Shown one piece after another: positions 1-8,233 of a stretch of DNA of 21,784 bases. The translations under genes were made by a program, and so were the position numbers. The DNA is from Verrucomicrobia bacterium UBA3750 (GTDB lineage: Bacteria; Verrucomicrobiota; Kiritimatiellia; RFP12; UBA1067). The DNA lies in contig DFGM01000179.1 in assembly GCA_002371755.1 (NCBI GenBank), positions 2,285-24,068 of the forward strand. The letters run 5' to 3'. The stretch's first letter is position 1; each line of letters opens with the position of its first letter. The notes beneath the pieces were generated by a model. That model did not search any database, had not been told where the DNA came from, and saw only the letters and a program-made list of their open reading frames with translations.

Positions 1-27
1 GCCCTACCGCCGGGGCGGCGCGGGGAC

Positions 28-108
28 GTGGTAGGGCGGTGAGACCCCTCACCGCCGCAATGGTAGGGGCGTGGTAGGGCGGTGAGACCCCTCACCGCCG
101 CAATGGTA
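28..108. repeat. Tandem pair of 38-bp hairpin repeats
   Basis: Two identical 38-base units occupy 28-65 and 71-108, with a period of 43 bases. Each contains a perfect 9-bp stem (GGCGGTGAG / CTCACCGCC) with a four-base loop: 35-43 with 48-56, and 78-86 with 91-99. Bases 1-8 (GCCCTACC) are the complement of the unit's GGTAGGGC, so the array may extend beyond the window. It sits just downstream of the stop codon of the minus-strand multidomain enzyme. There it could act as a REP-like extragenic element or 3'-end structure. No T-tract follows either hairpin, so it is not a classical intrinsic terminator. Confidence 0.8.
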
Positions 109-120
109 CGGCGCTACGGG

Positions 121-3100
121 TCAGCGTTTGGTTTCGGCGAGGCGCAGGAGTGCTTCCAGGAAATAGTAGTCGGCGTAGTTGATGGAAGCGTCGATTTCAG
201 TGTTCTCGGGATAGTGCCCGGTGGAATGTTTCAGCAAAAAGCCGCCGCATTCTCCTTTTTTTGCAAGATATTCGTCGCTTGCGAGGGAGGCGAGCATATC
301 GACGGCGAAGTTGCGGTAGCGTTTGGCTTTATTCTCCGGCACGAAGCCGGCAAGTTCGATGAGTCCCGAGGCCATGATTGCGGCGGCACTCGCATCGCGC
401 GGGGCGGAGGGGATATCGGCGGCGCAATAATCCCAGTAAGGAATCTTGTCTTCGGGAAGGTTGGGGGCGGAAAGAATCCATTCGGCGGTTTTGACGGCAC
501 GGTCGAGATACCGCTTGTCGCGAGTTTCGCGGTACATCATCGTATAACCGTATATGCTCCATCCTTGACCGCGCGCCCAGGCGCCATCCACACATGCGCC
601 CTGCCAGGCGTAGCGTGCCCAGATTTTGCCGGTCTTCGGATTCCAGTCCGTCACGTGATAGGCAGTGTTGTTCGTCCTGAAGTGTGTGGAATCGAGCTTG
701 TCGGCGTGTTTTCTGGACATTTCGTCGTATTGCGCCCCTGCGCCGTTCTTGGCTGCCCACTGGAGCATTTCCAGATTCATCATCGAGTCGATGATAACGG
801 GGCACTGCATGAACTTTGGTTCGTCCCAGGAACGGATGATGCCGAGCGAATCGTTCCAGCGCTTGGCGAGGGCGCGGGAGGCCGAGAAGATGATATTCTT
901 GTAGTCGTCGCCGTGTCCGCCATACTTGATGCCGTTCCCGTAGGAGCAGAAGAACATGAAGCCCATATCGTGGTTGCGGGTGTAATTCTTGGCGCTTTCG
1001 AGTCTGGGAGTCCACTTTTCGGCAGCTGTCTTGAAGTCTTCATCGCCGGATAGCGCGTAGAGGAGCCACAGGGAGCCGGGGAAGAATCCGGTTGTCCAAC
1101 CAGTGGCGGGCTCGACCTTATAGGTGCCGCGCGTCCAGGAACGCGGGAAGATCCATTCTTTGTTCTTGGCGTCGCCCACAATCGTCTTGCGGCCATCCTT
1201 CCAATAGGCCAAGGTTGGCTTTTTGGCCATTTCCGAGTCGAGAAGGGCGTATTGGCTCTTCGCGAGCGCGACGATGGATGGGATGCGGGCCAAAAGCGCC
1301 TGCTCTTTGGCGGAAGGTGCGGTTTTTGCGCTGTTATCGTCTGACGAGGAGAAGTTCCATCCTTCGGCAAGGTCGATGTGGTGGATTTCGCCGTCTTTGA
1401 GTTTGACATCAAGCGAGAGCGAGTCAGGCTTGAAACCGACATTCTCCACTTCGCCCGACGGGTCTATGACGGCGAGGAAGGGCGTATCCCATGCCTCGCC
1501 CAGTTGGCGGGCGACGATTACGGGAGTGCGGCTTTCGGGGGTGATGGCGTAGTTGGGGGATTTCATGCGGGATAGCCCCTCCGTCGCCGGGGCAAACGCC
1601 TTTATGAAGGTGCGCCCCTTGGCTCCGTTCATAAAGAAGCGCGTCTCCTGCTTTCCTTCGGGGCGCTTCCATGGAAAGGCGGCCTTCAAATCGCCTTCAC
1701 CCTTGCGCACCTCTTTATCCTTAATATAGGAGAGAGCGTAGAGGCCGCTTTCAGCGAAGTTTATCGCCTCTGTCGGCTGGGTTTCGCCGTCAAACTCGAC
1801 CGTGTCGCCGAAGTTGTGGTAATAGTAGTCGTGCCATTCATTGGCACCCTTGGCGTTTCCGGGTATGCGCGAGCGGAAGCAGTCGACGAAATAGGCGGCC
1901 TTGCCTTTCTTTACATAGCCGACGGTGCGCTGCTGCTCGGCGCCGGTGGCGGGGTCTCGCATCGAGACGGCCGCCCAGTTGTCGCCGTGGGCTTCCAGCT
2001 GGAACGGGTGGTGGCACTTCATGGGAGAGAAGTCCGAACACGAATTCACCATCACGGTGTTGTGGGCGGGGTAGCGGGAATAGTATTCCTTGTAGTCATC
2101 GCCAGAATAGAGCGACCAGCCGATGCCGGCGTCAGGTGCGATGCGGTAGCCTTTCGCGTAAAGCTCCAGGGAGATGCCGTTGGCGTGCATGTGGTTGCCG
2201 AGTGCGGCGTTGAGGGCGAAGGCGATGTCGTTTGTCGGATTCATGCCGCTTCTCGCGGCGAGCCAGCTCGCGTTGGGAGCGTAGAAGAAGGGGGAGGTGC
2301 GGGGGGCGGCGATGCGTGTGATTTCAGCCGGAAGCGCCGCGGGGTGCGTATCGCCAAAGCCGAGCAGCATGCCGTCCGGGTAGAGATACTCGCCTGCCGC
2401 AGAGAACGCTTTCTTGAGCACGGGAATCTCCGCAAAAACGTCTATGCCTGCTTCTTCCTTCAACCTGTCGGCAATCTTTGCGAGCTCTTTCAGCGTGACG
2501 ATGGAGTATCCGGGGCACTCCCACCAGATGCCGGTCTTATCGTCGAACCCCTTTGCGCAGAGATCTCTCAAGGAAAGGTTGCGCACGCTGGACTTGTTCA
2601 TCACCACGTCGATGTAGTGTTCGCGGCCCTTCTTGTCGGCGTAGACTCCATCGCTTTCAAGCGTCAGAGCGATGCTGAGTATGTTGTTTAGCTGCATTAT
2701 GTCCCAGTTGTTGTCCGCAACGCCATTGGCTATCTGCACTTCGGCCCATTTCTTCAGCGCCGCATCGTATATGGCTTTGTTCTGAGGGCAATTCGCCTCG
2801 ATGTACGGCTTCAGTGCCTTGTATAGCGAGCAGCACGGCTCCAGGGTGGAATCGTGTATCGTTTCCATGGACTGCATGCCGAAGAGCGTCTGCAGATGGC
2901 CGCGGTTCATGTCTGTGGGGACGTTTCTTGCGAGGATGCCCCGCAGATATGTATCGAGGGTGTTGAAGGCGAGGGCGGGGTATTTATCCGCGGCCTTGCA
3001 GGCGAGGGAGAGAATCTCGCGGTTGACGGAGGAGATTATGGAGCCGGTCTTGCCATAAGGCACCCAGGTCTTTGCGCCGCCGTCTTTGGGCTTGAGAAAC

Positions 3101-6100
3101 AGCCCCCGCGGGTCTTCATGCCGGAGCGGGAGCTCTTCGATGGACGGGCGCAAATACTGCGTCGGATGGCTGCGGTTGCCGTTCAGCATCACGGTGGGGA
3201 CGTCCGCCTTGTCAGTTCCTGTGCCAATCACGGCTTCGTCTTTCACGAGCACGTCTTTGGCGCACGTATTCCAGTGCATGAAAAGCCTTGCAGCGAGCGC
3301 ATCGTCGCCTTCCGCCGCGAACTTGGCTAGTCTATCTTCCTTGGAAGGGCTGGACTCCTTTTTGTTTTCGTCAGGCTTTATGGCGCGCCATTCATCCTTC
3401 CATTCTATAGAGATGGTGTGCGTCTTGTCGTCGAATGCTATGGGAAGGAAAGCGTATCTGCCGTCAATGGCGTTGGAAGGCTGCCAGAGGTCGAACAGGG
3501 CGTATGCCGCGTCTCCCACCTTGACGATTGCGGTGGATTGTCCGCCCCATGTCTTGTCCGGCCCCATCTTGTTTGCCGGGTTCACGCCTTTGGCGGGGTT
3601 GCCCATTCTTTCCCACGGACCGAACAGGCTTTTCGCCCTGTAGTATCTCGCATCGTTCGGACGCCACCCGGTGCAGCCGGAGCCGAGCAGATAGTACCAG
3701 CCGTCGCGCTTCACGACGCACGGCGCCTCAGTCCAGTCGCCATGGGATATTCTCTCCCACTCGCCGGTATAGGAAAGACCGTCGTCGGAGAGGGTGGCGA
3801 TATGAAGAGTGGAATTATCCTCGCTCGCGAAGATATGGTAGATGGTGCCGTCGTCGGTATAAAGCGTCATATCGCGGCTCATTTGCCCGTCTTTGAAATG
3901 TGCGCCCCAGAGTTTTGCCGTGCCGCCCCAGGGCTGGGGGATGGAGGCGTAGCGCGCGAGCGTGGCCGGGGTTCTTTCGTCTTCGGGAATGGAGCGCGGC
4001 CATTCGCCGGCGTTGGGGCGAAGAGACTTTATGAACTTGTAAGGCCCGGTGATCTTGTCCGATACTGCTACGCCAGTGCGGGCGTCATTGTAGCCCATGC
4101 CTTTGCGCTCCAGATGGAAATACATTACATATTTGCCGTTCTTCGCCTTGGCGACTTTCGGGCGCTCGAGTATGCAGCCGGGGGCGATGTCGCTCTTCTT
4201 GTTGCCTATCGTCAAAGCGATGCCTTCGTTCTGCCAGTTCACGAGGTCTTCGGAGGAATAGCACCTGACGCCAACCCAGGCGCGATTGCCCGCCTTGCCA
4301 GCAATCTTGTGCTCGCCGAACATGTAGAACTTGCCGCCGTCGCGGATGATGCCCGCGCCGTGGGCGTTGATGTGGCGACCTTCGGTATCCGGCCAAATGC
4401 CGCCGTTGGGCAACTTCTCGAGCTTGGGCATTACCTTCTTGAACATCGCCGCAAAGCCGCCATGGGCAGAACACTCTACCTTGAGGAGATCCTGTCCGCA
4501 AACAGTTTTGCGCTCCACTTTGACTGCTGCAAGCGCGTTCGTGGCGTCGGGGTTTTCGTCGCGGCAAAGGGTCATGCGCCATTCGCCTTCGCCCAGGAAG
4601 GAGAGCGGCAGTTCCAAAGTGCGCTTTTTGTTGGCGTTGAGCGCGCCTGCGAACCATGCGCCGTCTGCCGCCTTGCGGGCGATGATGGCGTATTCGCCGA
4701 TTTCGCCGGCGACAGGCACTGTCTCATCCCACACTGTCGGCATTTCTTTCCAGATTTCCAGGGCGGGATTTCCGGCGTCTATCTGTTCAGGCCTCTGATA
4801 CCAGAAGAGGAACTGCCACGGGCTGAATGTCGCTACTCCGAGAGCGAGCTGGTGCGCGAGCGAGTTCTTCACGCGGGAGATTTTCCAGCAAGGCGTATAG
4901 TCGCCCGGGCCTGCAAGATAGCGCGTGAATATCAATGCGGCGTTGTGCGAGGCGTCGGGCATTTCTTCGTTGCCGCGTATGCCTTCTACGGTCATGACGT
5001 TCGGCCATGTGCGCTGGTTGCCGGTGAGGCGGTATTCATCGTGCATATCGAGCATGAGGCCGTATTCCGCGCCTTTGCGCACTGCTTCGCTCACCCACTT
5101 GTTCCATTTCTGGGCGCCCACGTTCACGAAGCCGTATTTGATGCCTTTCACGCCCCAGGACTTGAGCTCCGGCAAGATTTCGTCGATTCCGCCTTCGGTG
5201 CGCTTCAGCGGTTCGCGATTGACGTAAAGGAGCGTGCCCACGCCGCGGCTCGTTGCGTAGTCGATCACGGGACGGACGAAGTCGCGGGGCTCGCGAGGAT
5301 TGCCCGTGTGCTCCTGACCATACCACCCGGCGTCAAGCTCGATGTAGTCAAGTCCGTTCGCCGCCACGAAATCCACCGCTTCCTTGCTTGTCTCTTCGTC
5401 GAGTTTCGCGACGCGCAGCACCTTGCCGGGCTTGATCCAGGATGTATCCTTTATTTTGCTTGGCTCGTTGAGGTTGAGGACGATATCGTTGCCTGCGTAG
5501 AGTTCGCACGGAGTCTTGGCGATGCGGACGTAGCGCCACGGCAAGTCGTCGGCATTTGGCGTTCCGGCTTCCGGGCCTTCAAGATGGCTGATGGCGCTAT
5601 ACGGCTGTTTCCCTTTGAGATAGCGCAATTTTGCGAAGTTCGTGTTTGCCGCTTCGCCCAGGGAGGCGACGAAAGTATCACCTTCCACGACGAAGGGCGC
5701 TTCCATTGAGCCGGGCGTCACGGTTTCGTAATTGCGCATTTCTCCGATGCCTGCCGCGACAAGGGCGAAATGCGGCATTTCGCGCGCCGTATCGAAGTTG
5801 CTCAACTTGAAAGGCTCGTAATGTCCCTGCGCGTGGGAAACGGGCCAGCACTTCCAGTCGCCGCCAAACACGTACTCCGTGCCTTCGTCCGTTGTGCCGC
5901 GCCAGGCGAAGCCTGCATTGTAGCAGCGCACTTCAAAGGGGGTTGCGCCGGAGAAGACGATCGAGTTGTAGTCGTCGCGCACTGTTTTGCGCTCGCCGAA
6001 ACTATTCTCCCATTCGCCGCGATGTTCCGAGACGGCGCCGGGAGTGCCGAAGCTGCCGGTTTGGGAGAGTTTCACGTCCACCACTTTCGCTCCGTCGTAG

Positions 6101-6234
6101 GAAAGCGATACGGAAGGCGGATCTACTTCCGCTACGAGCCTGCCGTCAGGCGAAGAGAGCTTCACAGCCTCGGCTTCTATGCAACCGAACGCGAACGCAA
6201 TTGCCAACGCTTTGGGTAAGGATATTCTGGTCAT
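121..6234 (-). CDS. Exported four-module polysaccharide-degrading enzyme: GH97 - GH43 - heparinase II/III-type lyase - GH88
   Basis: This 2037-residue protein begins with a signal peptide (MTRISLPKALAIAFAF..., AEA cleavage). The start at 6234 is set by an AAGGAG site at 6244-6249; the frame stays open upstream to 6327, but that overlaps the previous gene. Modules in order: GH97, about 20-600 (Gly368 where retaining enzymes carry the nucleophile Asp; Glu417, Glu423 and Glu424 in an EGIRGNEE motif). Then a GH43 propeller, about 602-955 (INAHGAG, FGEHK, Gln899 in GGQSTA), resembling exo-beta-1,3-galactanases. Then a heparinase II/III-like lyase, about 965-1630 (His1348 and His1350 in NHMHANG, His1391). 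Last a GH88 unsaturated glucuronyl hydrolase, about 1640-2037, with catalytic-type Asp1756 (HDMGF) and Asp1816 (DSMMN), 60 apart as in the family. The lyase would expose unsaturated uronates for GH88 to remove. It follows the alginate-lyase-family gene by 28 bases, so is probably cotranscribed. Family calls are firm; substrate is unknown. Confidence 0.9.
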   Translation of the reverse strand: MTRISLPKALAIAFAFGCIEAEAVKLSSPDGRLVAEVDPPSVSLSYDGAKVVDVKLSQTGSFGTPGAVSEHRGEWENSFGERKTVRDDYNSIVFSGATPFEVRCYNAGFAWRGTTDEGTEYVFGGDWKCWPVSHAQGHYEPFKLSNFDTAREMPHFALVAAGIGEMRNYETVTPGSMEAPFVVEGDTFVASLGEAANTNFAKLRYLKGKQPYSAISHLEGPEAGTPNADDLPWRYVRIAKTPCELYAGNDIVLNLNEPSKIKDTSWIKPGKVLRVAKLDEETSKEAVDFVAANGLDYIELDAGWYGQEHTGNPREPRDFVRPVIDYATSRGVGTLLYVNREPLKRTEGGIDEILPELKSWGVKGIKYGFVNVGAQKWNKWVSEAVRKGAEYGLMLDMHDEYRLTGNQRTWPNVMTVEGIRGNEEMPDASHNAALIFTRYLAGPGDYTPCWKISRVKNSLAHQLALGVATFSPWQFLFWYQRPEQIDAGNPALEIWKEMPTVWDETVPVAGEIGEYAIIARKAADGAWFAGALNANKKRTLELPLSFLGEGEWRMTLCRDENPDATNALAAVKVERKTVCGQDLLKVECSAHGGFAAMFKKVMPKLEKLPNGGIWPDTEGRHINAHGAGIIRDGGKFYMFGEHKIAGKAGNRAWVGVRCYSSEDLVNWQNEGIALTIGNKKSDIAPGCILERPKVAKAKNGKYVMYFHLERKGMGYNDARTGVAVSDKITGPYKFIKSLRPNAGEWPRSIPEDERTPATLARYASIPQPWGGTAKLWGAHFKDGQMSRDMTLYTDDGTIYHIFASEDNSTLHIATLSDDGLSYTGEWERISHGDWTEAPCVVKRDGWYYLLGSGCTGWRPNDARYYRAKSLFGPWERMGNPAKGVNPANKMGPDKTWGGQSTAIVKVGDAAYALFDLWQPSNAIDGRYAFLPIAFDDKTHTISIEWKDEWRAIKPDENKKESSPSKEDRLAKFAAEGDDALAARLFMHWNTCAKDVLVKDEAVIGTGTDKADVPTVMLNGNRSHPTQYLRPSIEELPLRHEDPRGLFLKPKDGGAKTWVPYGKTGSIISSVNREILSLACKAADKYPALAFNTLDTYLRGILARNVPTDMNRGHLQTLFGMQSMETIHDSTLEPCCSLYKALKPYIEANCPQNKAIYDAALKKWAEVQIANGVADNNWDIMQLNNILSIALTLESDGVYADKKGREHYIDVVMNKSSVRNLSLRDLCAKGFDDKTGIWWECPGYSIVTLKELAKIADRLKEEAGIDVFAEIPVLKKAFSAAGEYLYPDGMLLGFGDTHPAALPAEITRIAAPRTSPFFYAPNASWLAARSGMNPTNDIAFALNAALGNHMHANGISLELYAKGYRIAPDAGIGWSLYSGDDYKEYYSRYPAHNTVMVNSCSDFSPMKCHHPFQLEAHGDNWAAVSMRDPATGAEQQRTVGYVKKGKAAYFVDCFRSRIPGNAKGANEWHDYYYHNFGDTVEFDGETQPTEAINFAESGLYALSYIKDKEVRKGEGDLKAAFPWKRPEGKQETRFFMNGAKGRTFIKAFAPATEGLSRMKSPNYAITPESRTPVIVARQLGEAWDTPFLAVIDPSGEVENVGFKPDSLSLDVKLKDGEIHHIDLAEGWNFSSSDDNSAKTAPSAKEQALLARIPSIVALAKSQYALLDSEMAKKPTLAYWKDGRKTIVGDAKNKEWIFPRSWTRGTYKVEPATGWTTGFFPGSLWLLYALSGDEDFKTAAEKWTPRLESAKNYTRNHDMGFMFFCSYGNGIKYGGHGDDYKNIIFSASRALAKRWNDSLGIIRSWDEPKFMQCPVIIDSMMNLEMLQWAAKNGAGAQYDEMSRKHADKLDSTHFRTNNTAYHVTDWNPKTGKIWARYAWQGACVDGAWARGQGWSIYGYTMMYRETRDKRYLDRAVKTAEWILSAPNLPEDKIPYWDYCAADIPSAPRDASAAAIMASGLIELAGFVPENKAKRYRNFAVDMLASLASDEYLAKKGECGGFLLKHSTGHYPENTEIDASINYADYYFLEALLRLAETKR

Positions 6235-6262
6235 GTGCTTATTCTCCTTAGGTTTTATGAAA

Positions 6263-7993
6263 TCATTTGTGCGGAACAGCCTTGAAGCCTGCGATTTTGA
6301 GTCCTGGCGCGGGCTTTGAGATGGCAAGACGCAGCACCGCCGCGCCTGCCGGGAAGGGCACCTTGGCTATTTTCGCCGTCCCTTTCTTCCCCGCCTTGGG
6401 CAGAAACTGCTTCACTATCTTCGATTTGTCCACGCTTGCCGCGATTTCCGCGTTGCCGTAGGACGAGTAGGCGAGAATGATGTCGTATTCGCCTTCCTTC
6501 TCAACCATGAACGTGAAAGAGCGCACCTTCTCTTCCTGGGCAGGCGTGGAAATCGGCGAGAAATCGCAATCCGCCCAGCGAACGCCCTCGCCAATCCTGT
6601 GTGCGCCGGAAACCTTTTTGCCTTCGACGGTCTTGCGCGGGTCTCCGCGCATCCAGTCGGTGCGGCGTTTGGTCAGTGTGCCCCAGCCCGTCCATTCGTA
6701 GAACCAGTTCGGCGGCACGCCCCACGTTTCAAGTCCATGTTTTTCGATCATGTAGTCGCGATAGCGTTCAAGCCACTTGTAGCGTTCCGGATCGAGCTTG
6801 GCGCGGATTTTGTAGTGGGCGAGCGCCGCCTCGCGCGTGCCTCCAGGACCTGCGATGTCGCCGCGGTCGTTGGTGGGCTTCAACGACTTCCAGCGGCGCG
6901 AGCGGTGAAGATACTGCAGATACATCCCGTTCTCGAATGTCGCCGCTTTTTCGTCTTCCGTATAGCCCGACGGCTCCCATGGCTCCGGCTGGTCGGGATA
7001 GCTCTTTATGAAACTCAGATTGTAGCGGTATGCCCACTCCAGCCCAAGCAGGATGCGAGAGTCCGCGAATGAAAAGAGGTCGTCTCCCTGGTTCCACGCG
7101 ATATCCGCAATCGCGGCGAGATTGTGCAGCCCGAAGAACGTGTGATGCTGGTCGCGGCTCGATTCCTGGCATTGTCCGTTCGGCTTGATGTATTCGGCGA
7201 TCTGGTCATCGTAACTATAGTCCGGCTCGTCGCCGAACTTCGCTTCCCAGCGCCATTCCAGATAGTGTTCGTTTTCGCCCATCTTGCAGCCTTGGAGCGG
7301 CGGGCCCGGACGGTATGGCTCGTCGTCTGCGCGGTGTTTTTCGCTTTTCAGGTATCGCACGGCGCGTTCATACATCTTGTCATCGTCGAGATATATGCCC
7401 ATGGCCATGAGGGCGCGGGCGGCATAGAGGCCTTGGTTGCCGTAACGGCCGCAGTCGAAATTGTGGATGGGGCCGAAGAAACATCCGGGACGCGTCAGCA
7501 TCGCCTTGAAGCGCGCCTGGTCTTCCGCCTTCCAGCCGGGGTAGTCGCGCAACATTTCCGCCGCTTCAAGGAGGAGGATTATCTTGGCGTTGTCAAGGGC
7601 GGCGGTGCCGAGCTGGAATGTGGAAGTGTAGTGAGAGTTTGCATTGAGGAAGGCTACGGCCTTGTCGGCGTAGCGCCTGTCCAGAGTTATCTTCCATATG
7701 AGGGCCAGGTCGTGCGCATGCCGCCCGGCGCGCCCGACCGTGTGGTTGAACCGTCCTTCGCCAATCGTATCGCCGTTGTCCGCAGGTTCCGCTTCAAGCG
7801 ACGACCACCGGGAGTGCAAAAGCGCGTCGAAAGCGCTCTTCCAAGGTTCGCGCTCCGCCGCCACCATTGCGCGCATACGGTCGAAATCCCCTTGGGTATA
7901 GGTAATGCCGGGGTGCAGAAACTCCCTCCCGGTAAGCTCCCATCCCGGCAATATCGCCAGCGCAAGCGCAAATATCAATGCTAGTTTTCCCAT
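6263..7993 (-). CDS. Exported alginate-lyase-superfamily polysaccharide lyase with C-terminal carbohydrate-binding-like domain
   Basis: This 576-residue protein has an N-terminal signal peptide (MGKLALIFALALAILPG). The lyase-like toroid opens with HPGITYTQGDFDRMRA (residues 27-42). Further alginate-lyase (Pfam Alginate_lyase) landmarks are NFDCGRYGNQGLYAARAL (178-195) and ESSRDQHHTFFGLHNLA (277-293), with Arg280, Asp281, His283 and His284 as candidate active-site residues. PL38 and related uronan lyases share this layout, but the exact PL family is not certain. Residues from about 470 to the end form a beta-rich domain resembling CBM6/CBM35-type modules. It lies between the GH2 gene and the four-module enzyme. 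It probably makes the first endolytic or exolytic cuts in a uronate-containing chain, whose unsaturated ends the downstream GH88 module would remove. A TATAAT box lies only 9 bases before the start, and no Shine-Dalgarno is seen. Confidence 0.8.
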   Translation of the reverse strand: MGKLALIFALALAILPGWELTGREFLHPGITYTQGDFDRMRAMVAAEREPWKSAFDALLHSRWSSLEAEPADNGDTIGEGRFNHTVGRAGRHAHDLALIWKITLDRRYADKAVAFLNANSHYTSTFQLGTAALDNAKIILLLEAAEMLRDYPGWKAEDQARFKAMLTRPGCFFGPIHNFDCGRYGNQGLYAARALMAMGIYLDDDKMYERAVRYLKSEKHRADDEPYRPGPPLQGCKMGENEHYLEWRWEAKFGDEPDYSYDDQIAEYIKPNGQCQESSRDQHHTFFGLHNLAAIADIAWNQGDDLFSFADSRILLGLEWAYRYNLSFIKSYPDQPEPWEPSGYTEDEKAATFENGMYLQYLHRSRRWKSLKPTNDRGDIAGPGGTREAALAHYKIRAKLDPERYKWLERYRDYMIEKHGLETWGVPPNWFYEWTGWGTLTKRRTDWMRGDPRKTVEGKKVSGAHRIGEGVRWADCDFSPISTPAQEEKVRSFTFMVEKEGEYDIILAYSSYGNAEIAASVDKSKIVKQFLPKAGKKGTAKIAKVPFPAGAAVLRLAISKPAPGLKIAGFKAVPHK

Positions 7994-8000
7994 TACGGGA

Positions 8001-8020
8001 ATATTATATCATATTCCCCG
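8001..8020 (-). promoter_or_regulatory. Extended -10 promoter of the lyase gene, predicted near-leaderless
   Basis: Read on the minus strand the element is CGGGGAATATGATATAATAT, with TGA-TATAAT (box at 8003-8008) as an extended -10. Only 9 bases separate the box from the ATG at 7993, which would leave a leader of about 3 bases. No convincing -35 is seen. The 20-mer differs at one base from the element in front of the GH2 gene. Confidence 0.6.
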
Positions 8021-8066
8021 CCCCTGTGTTCATCCCCCTAAAGTGGTTGCCGGAGTCAGGAGTTGT

Positions 8067-8233
8067 CTTAGTTGCGGCAACGCTCCGCGAGGCGGACGTT
8101 GCCTCGACTGCAATCGATTGCAGTCGAATGCAATCGAGACAACGCCTGCTTTCGCAGGGCGTTGTCGCAACTAAGGCGGCGTCTCGCCGGGCCGCAGCGG
8201 CTCGCCCGGAGGGCTCGCCCCGCCTTTGCGGAG
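8067..8233. repeat. Complex palindromic intergenic element
   Basis: This fills most of the 240-base gap between the GH2 stop and the lyase start. Outer arms at 8067-8083 and 8159-8175 are inverted copies with one mismatch in 17 bases. At the centre, 8104-8127 is a perfect 24-bp palindrome built on TCGACTGCAATC. The word TGCAATCGA recurs at 8109 and 8129. A second GC-rich part has a 6-bp stem (8187-8192 with 8204-8209) and a CCGC/GCGG hairpin beside the GH2 stop. It looks like a REP- or MITE-like extragenic sequence that could stop or process the GH2 transcript. There is no open reading frame and no T-tract. Confidence 0.7.

Noticed and set aside
28..108. CRISPR-like repeat array
   Set aside because: There are only two units with a 5-base gap, no spacers of normal size and no cas genes.
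82..1053. 323-codon plus-strand open frame
   Set aside because: It lies wholly inside the GH88 end of the minus-strand enzyme, has no recognisable family motif and reads as antisense of a GC-rich gene. It also starts inside the hairpin repeats.
3418..5709. 763-codon plus-strand open frame
   Set aside because: It is antisense to the GH43 and GH97 modules, whose catalytic motifs are clear on the minus strand. The plus-strand product shows no domain, no ribosome site and the biased composition of a shadow frame.
6235..6327. Earlier start of the four-module enzyme
   Set aside because: It overlaps the upstream lyase gene and puts 31 charged residues before a good signal peptide. The ATG at 6234 has AAGGAG at proper spacing.
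7124..7984. 286-codon plus-strand open frame opposite the lyase gene
   Set aside because: It is antisense to a protein with a signal peptide and conserved lyase motifs. No independent promoter or family match was seen.
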